DNA of 64,000 nucleotides from Clostridiales bacterium (GCA_017510605.1 JAFWMQ010000015.1:372001-436000); one strand, 5' to 3'. Positions 33,725-43,686 are shown, counted from the stretch's first letter. Notes: a model not told the origin generated them from the letters alone. Program-made: numbers and translations.

Positions 33725-34411
33725 ATGTCTGTAGCACCTAACATTTTAATCTGTGATGATGATCCGGTTGTACACGAATCATTAGGTCTTTATCTCGACA
33801 ATGATAATTTCACACATTCCGATGCCTATGACGGCAAGGAATCACTTGAGATGGCCCAGGCTACGAAGCCTGATCTTATTTTGCTTGATGTTATGATGCC
33901 GGAGATGAGCGGTCTTGATGTCTGCCGTGAGTTAAGAAAGACAATGGCTACCCCCATCATTATGCTCACAGCCAAAGGAGAAGAGATCGACAAGATCGTA
34001 GGTCTTGAATTAGGCGCAGATGACTATATCGTTAAGCCGTTTTCACCCCGTGAGGTTATCGCCCGCGTTAAGGCCGTACTCAGACGTTTCGGTGATACAC
34101 CCAAACCGTCATCCGTTCTCTCTTTCGATGGTCTTGAGATCAATCTCAACAATTATGCTGTCAAATCAAACGGCGAGAACGTACCCTGTACACCTAAAGA
34201 AGTTGAGATTCTTTATCTTTTGGCTTCTCATCCCGGACAGGTTTTCGGCCGTGACCAGATACTCGAATCCGTTTGGGGTATTGATTATAACGGAGATTCA
34301 AGAACTGTTGATACCCATATCAAGAGAATCAGACAGAAGATCACTTACGATAATGCGCCCTGGTCTATTCAGACAATATACGGTATCGGATATAAATTTG
34401 AGGTCTCCTAA
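33725..34411 (+). CDS. OmpR/PhoB-family response regulator
   Basis: 228 residues. The receiver domain (1-~120) has the acidic pair DDD at 11-13, phosphoacceptor D55 (LLDVMMPEMSG), LTAKGEE, and K104 in DDYIVKPF. The winged-helix DNA-binding domain (~130-228) ends with SRTVDTHIKRIRQKI and IYGIGYKF. I start at ATG 33725, after CGGGGGA; the frame extends 38 codons upstream through promoter sequence, which I exclude. Its stop is directly followed by the histidine kinase ATG. Likely targets are its own promoter and the divergent lipoproteins (inference). Confidence 0.95.
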   Translation: MSVAPNILICDDDPVVHESLGLYLDNDNFTHSDAYDGKESLEMAQATKPDLILLDVMMPEMSGLDVCRELRKTMATPIIMLTAKGEEIDKIVGLELGADDYIVKPFSPREVIARVKAVLRRFGDTPKPSSVLSFDGLEINLNNYAVKSNGENVPCTPKEVEILYLLASHPGQVFGRDQILESVWGIDYNGDSRTVDTHIKRIRQKITYDNAPWSIQTIYGIGYKFEVS

Positions 34412-36217
34412 ATGTTCCAAAGTACGCTTCTAAAGCGAACAATGACTCTTGTTGTAGTGTCGCTCCTGGCTTCTGCCATATTGGCGACAATTGCGTTTTT
34501 GGTTGCCGGAAGAAGTGCCACATTATCTTTGGAACTCGATAAAGCCTTAGCCCAAGATCTTGAATATAAAGAGTTATTTACAAACAATCCTGATTATTTT
34601 AATGATGTGAATTTCAGGATTTTCTTCTTTAACTCAACCTATGCTACCGGACATGACTATTATCTTGTTAACGCTGACGGCGAGATAATTAATTCCACCA
34701 GCATCGAAGACAGAAATGTTTCCATTTCCGATTCTACTCATCTTATCCCGATATTAAGCTCATTGAAGTTCAATAATCTTAACGGTCTTGATTACTATCT
34801 GTATGATTCATTGAATATTGACAGCATGATAGTAATTACAAGAACTATTATCATAATTGATGATAATCCATGCTATCTGTACTCGCTCTCATATATAAAC
34901 GGATTTAACGGTCTGGTCGTTAAATACCTCAATATCCTTCTGCTTTCTACCCTGATGGCTGCCTGTGCAATGCTTGTACCTGCTTACGCTTTTGTATGTA
35001 AAATGGTACTTCCTATCCAGAAGATCAATGAAGTCGCTATGGAGTACGGTAAAGGCAACTTTAGTGTAAGGGCTGATGAATCACATAAAGGCGAGATCGG
35101 TGAGCTCGGTCAATCCTTTAACTTCCTCGCAGACAGACTCTCGCAATCCATCAGCGATCTTACTTCCGAACGTAACCAGCTGCAGGATATTTTTGATGTT
35201 ATTTCAGACGGTATCGTTGTTGTCGATAAGAATTCGGTTCCGGTAACCACCAACAAGGCTATTCATAAGCTTTTCGAACGTGCCGAGAAAAACAACATGT
35301 TTACTGAGAGACTCCAACTCATACCTTTTGATGATGTTTGGGAAGACTTTGAGGATTGTATTTCGACCGGTGAGACAAAGACCAGGCAGATCGACACCCG
35401 CGATTATGCTTATCAGTGTACGATTATTCCGAAATATGACTCTACCGATAACACTAATATAATCGGTGCTACGGGATTCTTCCGTGATATCTTCGAAGAA
35501 CAGAAGAATGAGCGTTTCCGTCAGGATTACGTTGCTAATATTTCACACGAGCTCCGCACTCCGCTTCAGACATTAAGAGGTCTTATCGAACCTCTCTCTG
35601 ACGGAATGGTAAAGAAAGAAAGTGACCGCCAGCGTTACTATCAGATAATCCTTAACGAGACAATGAGACTCTCCCGTCTTATCGACGACATGTTAGAGCT
35701 CTCAAAACTTCAGTCAAGAACCCTTGCGTTCAAGACCTTCCCTTTCAACTTAAACGATCTGATCTCAAGTATCGAGATCCGTTTCAAACCCATTATGAAA
35801 GAAGCCGGCATAAAGTTCTCTGTCCAAAACAATTACGGAAAACTGCCTACAGTTATGGGAAACCCGGACCGTGTAGAGCAGATTCTTGTTATTCTTTTGG
35901 ATAATGCGAAAAAATATACTCCCGCAGGCAAATCCATAACCATTCTTACGGATTATATTGAGACCGAGAAAAAAGTATATATTTCTGTTGCCGATACGGG
36001 ACAAGGTATCCACGAATATGATATCGGTCATATTTTCGACAGATTCTTTAAGGCAGATCGTGCCCGTGGTAAGAAGGGATCCGGTCTCGGACTTTCTATT
36101 GCAAAAGAACTTCTGACTTACATGGGTGAGACTATTACAGTTAACAGCAAATACGAGGAAGGTTCTACTTTCACGTTCACTCTGACAAAAGCCGAGGTTC
36201 CCGATGTCTGGGACTGA
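34412..36217 (+). CDS. Membrane sensor histidine kinase
   Basis: 601 residues. Membrane segment 1 (~10-32), an extracytoplasmic sensor domain of ~140 residues, membrane segment 2 (~172-200), HAMP (~200-252), a PAS-like domain (~255-365), HisKA with SHELRTPLQTL (phospho-acceptor H379), and HATPase_c with N-box LLDNAKKYTP, DTGQGI and GSGLGLSI. The architecture is WalK/PhoR-like. The ATG begins immediately after the response regulator stop, so it is a classic operon pair. The signal is unknown; proximity to lipoproteins hints at envelope status. Confidence 0.95.
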   Translation: MFQSTLLKRTMTLVVVSLLASAILATIAFLVAGRSATLSLELDKALAQDLEYKELFTNNPDYFNDVNFRIFFFNSTYATGHDYYLVNADGEIINSTSIEDRNVSISDSTHLIPILSSLKFNNLNGLDYYLYDSLNIDSMIVITRTIIIIDDNPCYLYSLSYINGFNGLVVKYLNILLLSTLMAACAMLVPAYAFVCKMVLPIQKINEVAMEYGKGNFSVRADESHKGEIGELGQSFNFLADRLSQSISDLTSERNQLQDIFDVISDGIVVVDKNSVPVTTNKAIHKLFERAEKNNMFTERLQLIPFDDVWEDFEDCISTGETKTRQIDTRDYAYQCTIIPKYDSTDNTNIIGATGFFRDIFEEQKNERFRQDYVANISHELRTPLQTLRGLIEPLSDGMVKKESDRQRYYQIILNETMRLSRLIDDMLELSKLQSRTLAFKTFPFNLNDLISSIEIRFKPIMKEAGIKFSVQNNYGKLPTVMGNPDRVEQILVILLDNAKKYTPAGKSITILTDYIETEKKVYISVADTGQGIHEYDIGHIFDRFFKADRARGKKGSGLGLSIAKELLTYMGETITVNSKYEEGSTFTFTLTKAEVPDVWD

Positions 36218-36917
36218 GTCTGACAGCATAAGGATCAACAAATATATTGCTTCATCAGGACTTTGCTCAAGACGCGAGGCAGATACCCTGATCGAAAACG
36301 GACAAGTAACCATCAATGGCGTAATTGCTGTCCAGGGCAGCAAAGTAAACAATGGCGATATTGTTGAAGTAAACGGTCAGAAGATCACTCCTGAAGATGA
36401 TATGGTCTATATCGCCTTCAATAAGCCTCTGGGTATTACCTGTACAACAGACACCAGAGATCCGTCCAACATAATAGATTATATAGGATTTGAAGAACGT
36501 ATCTTCCCTGTCGGACGACTTGATAAAAACTCATCCGGACTGATAATACTCACAAATGATGGTTCTATAGTAAATAAACTGTTGAGAGCAGAAAACGGTC
36601 ATGAGAAAGAATATCTGGTTACGGTAAACAGACCTTACGACAAAGAATTTATCAATAAAATGGAATCAGGAGTTCCGGTTCTCGGACAGCTTACACTTCC
36701 CTGCACACTCAAACCGGTTAACAACAAATCATTTAAGATAACACTTCACCAGGGTTTGAACCGTCAGATCAGGCGTATGTGCGAATATCTGGGATATAAA
36801 GTTACCAAGCTTAAAAGAATCAGATTTCTGAATATCATACTCGGCGACTTAGAACCCGGAAAATGGCGTTATCTGACAGCCAAAGAGAAAAAAGAATTAC
36901 TTAAAGATATTAAATAA
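36204..36917 (+). CDS. RsuA/RluF-family pseudouridine synthase
   Basis: 237 residues with an S4 RNA-binding domain (~8-56; RINKYIASSGLCSRREAD) and a catalytic domain with VGRLDKNSSGLIIL and LNRQIRRMCEYLG. Closest in look to RluF (23S rRNA U2604), with RluB/RsuA as alternatives. It overlaps the kinase gene by 14 bases, so it is cotranscribed with the two-component system although not obviously related in function. It converges on the ABC permease operon with 21 bases between and no visible terminator. Confidence 0.88.
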   Translation: MSGTESDSIRINKYIASSGLCSRREADTLIENGQVTINGVIAVQGSKVNNGDIVEVNGQKITPEDDMVYIAFNKPLGITCTTDTRDPSNIIDYIGFEERIFPVGRLDKNSSGLIILTNDGSIVNKLLRAENGHEKEYLVTVNRPYDKEFINKMESGVPVLGQLTLPCTLKPVNNKSFKITLHQGLNRQIRRMCEYLGYKVTKLKRIRFLNIILGDLEPGKWRYLTAKEKKELLKDIK

Positions 36918-36938
36918 CCGCCCTGTCTTCCTTGCTTT

Positions 36939-37781
36939 TTACATCTTAACACTGCCCAAAGAGATGCCTTCAACAATCTGCTTTGACAGGAACAGATAAA
37001 GGATGATAGGCGGAATGCTTAACAGGAGTTCAGCACCGGGAGCAGCACTGGCGATAGGAAGAATCTTTTTCTGATCATCTAAAATAACGATTCTCGGGAC
37101 CCAATCATTAGTCCAGCTTGCAACAAAACAGAAAATCGTCTGAGTGGCAATAGCAGGTTTCATTATAGGGAAAATGATCTGATTGAAGATCCTGAATTCT
37201 CCGGCACCGTCAATCCTTGCAGATTCAACAATATCTCTGGAGAATGTTGCCTTTAAATACATTCTCATAAAGAAAACAGTCATCGGAGTCGCAATTGCGG
37301 GAATAATGAATATAAACAGTTTGTTTGTTAACCCAAGTTGATAGATCATCTGTATCGTGCCTACAGTAGCAACAGTATTAGGTATCATCATTGCAATAAT
37401 GATAAGTTTCTCGAATCCGTTTCTGAGCTTCCAGTCATATGCTGTAATTGCATATGCTGTAAGGGCTGAGAAATAGATATTCAGAATAGTATTAAGAACA
37501 GTAACAATTACTGAATTTCTGAATCCGATAAATGTATTCGTATTAAACAGATCACAAAACTCTTTCCAGGTTATCAGACCTTCCTTTGGAACGCGAATAA
37601 TCGAGAATGTTCCGTTCGGTCCGGGCTGTACTATTGTCTCGCTTCCGAATACATCCTTAAGCATTTCGATAAACGGAACCATAACAAGGATCGTCAGCAA
37701 TATAGATACAATGTATGTAACTATTTTAAGAGTGTTATCCTTCTTTTTCTCTTCAGTTAATGTATTTACATAATCACTCAT
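36939..37781 (-). CDS. Carbohydrate ABC transporter permease, MalG type
   Basis: 280 residues, six membrane segments, with the ATPase-contact EAA loop ESARIDGAGEFRIFNQIIFPIMKP. This is the standard CUT1-family second permease. I take ATG 37781, after AGGT, rather than the TTG two codons earlier. It starts two bases after the MalF-type gene. It probably imports an oligosaccharide; the substrate-binding protein and ATPase are not in this window, and the nearby GH51/GH10 genes make xylan or arabinan fragments a guess. Confidence 0.9.
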   Translation of the reverse strand: MSDYVNTLTEEKKKDNTLKIVTYIVSILLTILVMVPFIEMLKDVFGSETIVQPGPNGTFSIIRVPKEGLITWKEFCDLFNTNTFIGFRNSVIVTVLNTILNIYFSALTAYAITAYDWKLRNGFEKLIIIAMMIPNTVATVGTIQMIYQLGLTNKLFIFIIPAIATPMTVFFMRMYLKATFSRDIVESARIDGAGEFRIFNQIIFPIMKPAIATQTIFCFVASWTNDWVPRIVILDDQKKILPIASAAPGAELLLSIPPIILYLFLSKQIVEGISLGSVKM

Positions 37782-37783
37782 AA

Positions 37784-38782
37784 TCAACCTGCCTTGAGAC
37801 TATCTTTTAATGCTTTACGTTCAAGCCTCTTAAGCTTTTTCAGTTCCGCTTCGTCTTTATCTCTTAAGAAAGTAAGATAAATGATTCCTGAAACAATAAT
37901 ATATATTGCCAAGAGAACAAGGCTTGCCGCTGATGCCCTGTCATATGCATAGGAACCCTGAAAAGCCTGATTCTCCATATAAGTCATTAATGTAAGATTT
38001 CTTCTAAGTGTGTCGAATGGTCCGAAATAACTCGGAATATCAGCCATTCCTATACCGTCAACAACTGAAATAACGGTTATAAAAAACAGCATAGGTTTCA
38101 TACAAGGAAGTGTGATATTGAAGAATGTCTGCCTTCTGGTAGCCCCATCGATTTCCGCAGCTTCAAATATCTCAACAGGAATACCGGTAATACCTACGAC
38201 AGCATAAATAAATGTAATTCCATAGTGCAAAAAGAGCGTTACCACTATAACAAAAAACTGAATGGACATTATCGGTTCAAGATCTTCAGGTGTAATTCCG
38301 AATCCGTCAATGGCACTGATAGTCAGGATATTTCCGATAGATTCACCTACAACTGAAATAACATGAATTAAAAGGCTTCCACCTAATGCGGTTCCAGCTA
38401 CAAGCTTCGGGAAAAAGAAAGACAGTTTAAATATGGCTCTGCCCTTTATCTTTAATCTTCTGTCAGTCATCATGACAGCAAGCCAGAAAGCCAATATCCA
38501 CTCCGGAATCGTTGAAGCAAGAAAGAAAAAGAACGTATTCTTAAATGCATCCCAAAATGATTTTGAAATAAAGATATCTTTAAAATTCTGGTACCATGGT
38601 TTCCCTACCAGAAAAAGCAATTGGGGATGGGTATTACCTGCATGCTTCAGATAACAAAAAGCATAGAATACCGTGCTTGCAATCGGCCAGAATGAGAAAA
38701 TAAGAAAAATAACAAAAAACGGGATCGAGAAAATATATCCCCATTTTGAATAACGTTTGTTTATCTGATTCTTATTACTCAT
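37784..38782 (-). CDS. Carbohydrate ABC transporter permease, MalF type
   Basis: 332 residues with six to seven membrane segments and EAA loop FEAAEIDGATRRQTFFNITLP. Forms the heterodimeric channel with the MalG-type partner encoded downstream. A Lys-rich C-terminal tail (LKKLKRLERKALK) extends past the last helix. It starts two bases after the acyltransferase gene, so the three are one operon. The ribosome site is weak, suggesting translational coupling. Confidence 0.9.
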   Translation of the reverse strand: MSNKNQINKRYSKWGYIFSIPFFVIFLIFSFWPIASTVFYAFCYLKHAGNTHPQLLFLVGKPWYQNFKDIFISKSFWDAFKNTFFFFLASTIPEWILAFWLAVMMTDRRLKIKGRAIFKLSFFFPKLVAGTALGGSLLIHVISVVGESIGNILTISAIDGFGITPEDLEPIMSIQFFVIVVTLFLHYGITFIYAVVGITGIPVEIFEAAEIDGATRRQTFFNITLPCMKPMLFFITVISVVDGIGMADIPSYFGPFDTLRRNLTLMTYMENQAFQGSYAYDRASAASLVLLAIYIIVSGIIYLTFLRDKDEAELKKLKRLERKALKDSLKAG

Positions 38783-38784
38783 AA

Positions 38785-40152
38785 TTATTTATTATTCCCA
38801 TTAGTACCGGGTTCATCTTTGACACAAGCCAGATGCTTTGAATCAGAATCGTCAAGAAGAGTCCATGTTCTGTCTATTACGACAGGCTTTTTCCGTACAA
38901 ACAAAAGATTTTGGACTCGGTCTGTGATCTTCTGTTCGGCCACGCCTAAAAGTACAGATAAAATAATAACCGAAAGCGCATAGATCAGAAGATTATTCTT
39001 GACATCTCCTACACATACAAGAACATCGGGCACTTCTACAAAACGAAGAAGCGTAATAGCGGCTAAGTTCATAAGGTATGTGTGGAGCGAGTACTTTCCA
39101 AAAAACTGTGATACAGGGTTGCTTACATGATACTTCATCATGAAGATGAATACAGTTAAAGCAAATACTGAGAACAACGGAACCTGACAGAAATAAGTTA
39201 TAAGCTTATCATCTATTTCCGGACCGTTACCGTTCCATTCAGTCCAATAACCGAATTTGCTCTGACCGAATTCCGACAATGCGTAAAAGAGAGCGGTAAT
39301 AACCAAAAGGACATGGAATTTTACAATATAATCCTTTTTGAAAAAAGCAACGATCTGCTTCTCAAAATGCGCAAAAACAATTCCCGTAAGGAATGCCGGA
39401 GCCGAGTTAGCCCACCATTCTCCGCTGAACCAGAAGATCTGTTCACCCTGCCACCACTGGAAACTGGTTTCCCAGTAATTCTCATCCATCCACCAGTTCT
39501 CAGGACCATACCACCAGGCGTAATGTCCGACAAACGAGAACAGAACCCCCATACCGATTATAAATGTGAAAAGGATCCCGAAACAAACATAACGGTTCTT
39601 AATAAACCGGAAACACAAGAAAAACACAAGATACAAGAGAGAAAGAACTATCGGGAACCACGCGTATCTGTTCATCATTGTAAGACCGGACAAATTCGTG
39701 ACCCATTGCAATTTCTCAAGAGGCATCTTAACTATAAACATAAAAAGTCCGTAAATCAGGACATTAACATAGAAAGGAACTACGATAGCTTTAACTATTC
39801 TCTTTCTGATAAACCCTTTAAGATAATCCTTCTTTGTATCTAAACTCTTAAGAAGACCATAACCGGAGCAGAAAAAGAAAATTGAAACAAAGAAGGCTCC
39901 GGCATTTACAAATACCGAAAGAACACCTTCTTCCTGGAAGAAATACTCCTGGGAAATATGATGAAGAATTACGCCCAGGGCAGCAAATCCTCTAAGCGAC
40001 TTCATAACTTCAAGACTTAGGAAATCATCATTAAACTCATCTTTCTTTCCGAACTTGTTCTTTCCTCCCCAGAACAAGAGCACGATAAAAAGATAAGCAA
40101 CCACCTTATCGATTATTGACCAGATGGTCAAACCGCCAACTAATTCTTCCAA
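38785..40152 (-). CDS. Acyltransferase 3 (OafA-type) membrane protein, TTG start
   Basis: 455 residues with ~10 membrane segments. The acyltransferase-3 signature is MKSLRGFAALGVILHHIS, with catalytic-type histidines, then FFVSIFFFCSGYGLL and FIRKRIVKAIVVPFY. The family moves acyl groups, often acetyl or succinyl, onto surface polysaccharides or small molecules. The frame starts at TTG 40152, six bases after GGGGGA; no ATG lies nearby before the first domain. It heads an operon with two sugar permeases, an odd partnership. It lies ten bases past a perfect hairpin. Confidence 0.82.
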   Translation of the reverse strand: MEELVGGLTIWSIIDKVVAYLFIVLLFWGGKNKFGKKDEFNDDFLSLEVMKSLRGFAALGVILHHISQEYFFQEEGVLSVFVNAGAFFVSIFFFCSGYGLLKSLDTKKDYLKGFIRKRIVKAIVVPFYVNVLIYGLFMFIVKMPLEKLQWVTNLSGLTMMNRYAWFPIVLSLLYLVFFLCFRFIKNRYVCFGILFTFIIGMGVLFSFVGHYAWWYGPENWWMDENYWETSFQWWQGEQIFWFSGEWWANSAPAFLTGIVFAHFEKQIVAFFKKDYIVKFHVLLVITALFYALSEFGQSKFGYWTEWNGNGPEIDDKLITYFCQVPLFSVFALTVFIFMMKYHVSNPVSQFFGKYSLHTYLMNLAAITLLRFVEVPDVLVCVGDVKNNLLIYALSVIILSVLLGVAEQKITDRVQNLLFVRKKPVVIDRTWTLLDDSDSKHLACVKDEPGTNGNNK

Positions 40153-40167
40153 ATTATCCCCCGATTA

Positions 40168-40209
40168 TTTCAATATCAGAGGCGGCCAGGGCCGCCTCTG
40201 ATATTGAAA
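40168..40209 (-). terminator. 19-bp perfect inverted repeat after the valS operon
   Basis: TTTCAATATCAGAGGCGGC (40168-40186) and its exact complement (40191-40209) surround a CAGG loop. It starts nine bases after the stop of the membrane protein gene. The minus-strand flank is TAATCGGGGG, so there is no U-tract, and the next ribosome site follows at once. A terminator or RNA-processing/stability hairpin is likely. Confidence 0.65.
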
Positions 40210-40217
40210 ATAAATAA

Positions 40218-41015
40218 TCATTCTTTGTCAGAATCTTCTTTATCTGATTCAGAAGCATCTGCTTCTTCTGATGCTTCCTCAGCAGCCTTTTCAGCAGCTT
40301 CTGCTGCTTCCCTTGCAGCCTGCTCTTCAGCACGCTTGGCAGCTTCGGCAGCTTCATCAGCCTTCTTCTCCGCCTTTGTTTCTTCTATAAGTGCATCAAG
40401 ATCGGTTGAACCGGTATCATTCTTCTCAAGATCCTTCTCATAGTAAAACTTAACCTTATCCTTGCTGTTGCGCGCTCCATATGCTTCTGCGATAGCAAAA
40501 CAGTCCTCACGGAGCTGTTTGAAATCATCAAGTGATTCAAGATCTGAAGAAGATGTCTGATAGCATGCATCTTCAAAAACATCATCAAGAACAAGATAGA
40601 GTGTAGTGTCTTTCTTGAAATTCTTATCAATAATTGCTTCAGCCTGATCAGGGGTACCGTCTCTTCCGTCAAAATTCTCGAACGGAATGGATATCTTACT
40701 GTAGCGGTATCTTAATACAACGCTTTTCTCATTGTAATCAACAGCAACACGGAATTTGGCAATAAGAAAAGACTGGGCGAAAACAAGAACACTGATTATA
40801 CAGCTCAGACCGCCTACAACTAACAAAGCTATCTTAACGATGAAATTATCACTTACTTTGAGCAATCCGTAAAACAAAAGGAATAAACCTACGATAAAGA
40901 AAATCGCTGAAACAACTCTGTTACGTGAGATTTTCGAAGGATTAGCAGGATAACAATGCACACCCTCCTTAGGCAGTTTCTCAATCAGTTCCTTGTTCTC
41001 AAGTTCATTAGGCAT
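40218..41015 (-). CDS. Two-helix membrane protein with long Glu/Ala-rich C-terminal tail
   Basis: 265 residues. Two hydrophobic segments (~33-52 and ~60-83), a cytoplasmic beta-rich PH-like region (~90-185; KFRVAVDYNEKSVVLRYRYSKISIPF), then a highly charged tail (~205-265) rich in AEEA/EAAEKAAEE, expected to form one long helix or coiled coil. Not a family I recognise. It follows valS by 16 bases with a GGAGGG site and ends at the 19-bp hairpin. The Ser-rich frame on the opposite strand is only the antisense of the Glu/Ala tail. Confidence 0.75.
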   Translation of the reverse strand: MPNELENKELIEKLPKEGVHCYPANPSKISRNRVVSAIFFIVGLFLLFYGLLKVSDNFIVKIALLVVGGLSCIISVLVFAQSFLIAKFRVAVDYNEKSVVLRYRYSKISIPFENFDGRDGTPDQAEAIIDKNFKKDTTLYLVLDDVFEDACYQTSSSDLESLDDFKQLREDCFAIAEAYGARNSKDKVKFYYEKDLEKNDTGSTDLDALIEETKAEKKADEAAEAAKRAEEQAAREAAEAAEKAAEEASEEADASESDKEDSDKE

Positions 41016-41031
41016 AATAGACCCTCCTTAA

Positions 41032-43686
41032 TTATTTGCTCAAAACCTCTATCCTGTCTGAAAGATTAGCATACATTTCTTCATATTTGGCAAGCTTTGC
41101 TCTCTCCTGCTCTACAACGGCAGCAGGAGCCTTGCTTACAAACGATTCATTGGAAAGTTTATCGTTAAGGCGCTTGATCTCTCCGTCGAGACGAGTCTTC
41201 TCTTTATCAAGTCTCTCAAGTTCTTTAGCTATATCAATAAGATCCTCTAACGGAATATAGATCTCTCCGCCGCCGAAGACAGCAGTTACCGCAGTAGCAG
41301 GAATGCCGTCCTTGGAATTCCTTGTCTCAAGACTGCTTACAGATGCAAGTCTTTCGAGGAAGCCTTCACCATCGGTAAACATCTTCGCGATCTTATCTGA
41401 CGGAGTAACAACAATGATATGTGCTTTGCGTGAAGGAGCGACATCCATATTCTTACGTACAGCACGGATACCTCTGATAGCATCGATCATCGTATTCATC
41501 ATCTCGGCATCTTCAGGACTGGACATGATCTTATCTGCCTCAGGCCAGTCAGCGATCATTATGGACTCAGCCTTATCAGCTACTACCAAGTTTGTATATA
41601 CTTCCTCAGTAATGAAGGGCATAAAAGGATGTAAGAGCTTCATTGCTTCACTCAAAACATAGTTCAAGAGATAGATTGCGTTTTTTCTTGTCTTGCAGTC
41701 CTTATCGTAAAGTCTGCTCTTTGTGATCTCGATATACCAGTCGCAGAAGTTGTCCCAAAGGAAATCAACGATCTTGCTCAAAGCAACACCGAATTCATAG
41801 TTATCAAGGTTAACAGTAGCTTCAGCAATAAGGTCGTGAAGTTCTGTAAGGATCCACTTGTCTTCTGTTGTGAAGATGGACTCGTCAACAAGGTCAGGTG
41901 TGAAATCGTCATCTGTATTCATGACAACGAATCTCATAGCATTCCAGATCTTGTTGGAAAGGTTTCTGCCCATTAAGATCTTATCTTCCTGGAATCTCTG
42001 ATCGTTACCCGGAGCGTTTCCTGTAACAAGAGCAAATCTCAAAGCGTCGCAGCCATTCTGCTCGATAACTTCAAGAGGATCGATTCCGTTGCCTAATGAC
42101 TTACTCATCTTTCTGCCCTGTGAGTCTCTTACGAGACCATGGATGAGTACATCACGGAAAGGTACGTCGTTCATATGAGCCATACCCGCAACGATCATTC
42201 TGGAAACCCAGAAGGTAATGATGTCGTATCCTGTTACGAGTGTATCCGTAGGGTAGAACTTCGCAAGATCCTCAGTCTTTTCAGGCCATCCCAGCGTTGA
42301 GAAAGGCCAGAGCGCAGATGAGAACCAGGTATCAAGAGTATCGGGATCCTGTCTCATCTCTTTGCCGCACTTGGGACAATTGCATTTATCTTCCTTTGTA
42401 ACGGTGATCTCGCCGCAATCGTCGCAATAGAATGCGGGGATCCTGTGACCCCACCAGAGTTGTCTTGAGATACACCAGTCCCTGATGTCTTCCATCCAGT
42501 TGAAATAATTCTTAGAGAATCTCTCAGGTACGAATCTGATGGATCCGTCCTTAACTGCAGCAATTGCAGGCTTAGCTAATTCTTCCATCTTAACGAACCA
42601 CTGGAGTGATACACGGGGCTCAATTGTTGTGCCGCATCTGTAACATGTACCGACATTATGAGAATAATCCTCGATCTCAGTGAGGAATCCGCCCTCTTCG
42701 AGATCCTTTACGATAACTTCTCTTGCCTCGTATCTGTCCATTCCGGCATATTTCGGATAGTCTTCAGTGATCTTGGCATCTGCTGTCAGAACAGTGATAA
42801 CCTCAAGACCGTGACGCAGTCCGACTTCAAAGTCATTAGGGTCGTGTGCAGGCGTGATCTTAACGGCGCCCGTACCGAATTCGATATCAACGTAATCATC
42901 AGCAATAACGGGGATCCTGCGTCCTACGAGTGGCAGTATAAGCATCTTGCCGATAACGTCCTTATATCTCTCGTCCTTGGGATTAACTGCAACCGCCGTA
43001 TCGCCCAATAATGTCTCAGGTCTTGTAGTTGCGAGATCGATATATCCCGAACCGTCCTCGAAAGGATATCTCAGGTGCCAGAAGTGGCCTGCCTGATCTG
43101 CATAGTCAACCTCTGCATTAGAGATGGAAGTAAGGCAGTGAGGACACCAGTTGATGATCCTCTCACCTCTGTATATAAGTCCCTGATTATAATACTTTAC
43201 GAAAACTTCCTTAACCGCATCAGAGCATCCCGCATCCATTGTGAAACGCTCATGTGACCAGTCACATGAAGAGCCGATCTTCTTGAGCTGCTCGACGATC
43301 CTTCCGCCATACTGCTCTTTCCAAGCCCATGCTCTCTCAAGGAATTTATCACGGCCGAGATCATCCTTGGTAAGGCCTTCCTCTCGCATGGTCGCAACGA
43401 TCCTGGCCTCTGTAGCGATCGAAGCATGGTCAGTTCCGGGAACCCACAATGTCTCGTAACCGGCCATTCTCTTATATCTTGTCAGTGTATCCTGAAGTGT
43501 ATTATCAAGAGCATGACCCATGTGGAGCTGACCTGTGATATTCGGCGGGGGCATCACGATTGAGAACTTCTTCCCTTTCTTTCCTGCCCTGGGCTGAAAA
43601 TAATTACTTGTCATCCATTTGGTATAAAGCCTGTTCTCGGCTTCATTAGGATCAAAAGCCTTACTGATATTGTCAATCCTTGCCAT
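41032..43686 (-). CDS. valS: Valyl-tRNA synthetase
   Basis: 884 residues. HMGHAL (HIGH) near residue 55, KMSKSLGN in the catalytic domain, an editing domain, an anticodon-binding domain, and a C-terminal coiled coil (~820-884; LEKEKTRLDGEIKRLN-type pattern) that contacts tRNA. Zinc-like cysteine pairs appear in CDDCGEI and CNCPKCGKE. It starts 21 bases after the ROK kinase gene, so there is no room for a T-box leader. Confidence 0.96.
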   Translation of the reverse strand: MARIDNISKAFDPNEAENRLYTKWMTSNYFQPRAGKKGKKFSIVMPPPNITGQLHMGHALDNTLQDTLTRYKRMAGYETLWVPGTDHASIATEARIVATMREEGLTKDDLGRDKFLERAWAWKEQYGGRIVEQLKKIGSSCDWSHERFTMDAGCSDAVKEVFVKYYNQGLIYRGERIINWCPHCLTSISNAEVDYADQAGHFWHLRYPFEDGSGYIDLATTRPETLLGDTAVAVNPKDERYKDVIGKMLILPLVGRRIPVIADDYVDIEFGTGAVKITPAHDPNDFEVGLRHGLEVITVLTADAKITEDYPKYAGMDRYEAREVIVKDLEEGGFLTEIEDYSHNVGTCYRCGTTIEPRVSLQWFVKMEELAKPAIAAVKDGSIRFVPERFSKNYFNWMEDIRDWCISRQLWWGHRIPAFYCDDCGEITVTKEDKCNCPKCGKEMRQDPDTLDTWFSSALWPFSTLGWPEKTEDLAKFYPTDTLVTGYDIITFWVSRMIVAGMAHMNDVPFRDVLIHGLVRDSQGRKMSKSLGNGIDPLEVIEQNGCDALRFALVTGNAPGNDQRFQEDKILMGRNLSNKIWNAMRFVVMNTDDDFTPDLVDESIFTTEDKWILTELHDLIAEATVNLDNYEFGVALSKIVDFLWDNFCDWYIEITKSRLYDKDCKTRKNAIYLLNYVLSEAMKLLHPFMPFITEEVYTNLVVADKAESIMIADWPEADKIMSSPEDAEMMNTMIDAIRGIRAVRKNMDVAPSRKAHIIVVTPSDKIAKMFTDGEGFLERLASVSSLETRNSKDGIPATAVTAVFGGGEIYIPLEDLIDIAKELERLDKEKTRLDGEIKRLNDKLSNESFVSKAPAAVVEQERAKLAKYEEMYANLSDRIEVLSK

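Noticed and set aside
40204..40443. Serine/alanine-repeat frame on the plus strand
   Set aside because: It mirrors the Glu/Ala-rich tail of the minus-strand membrane protein; the repeat comes from codon repetition.
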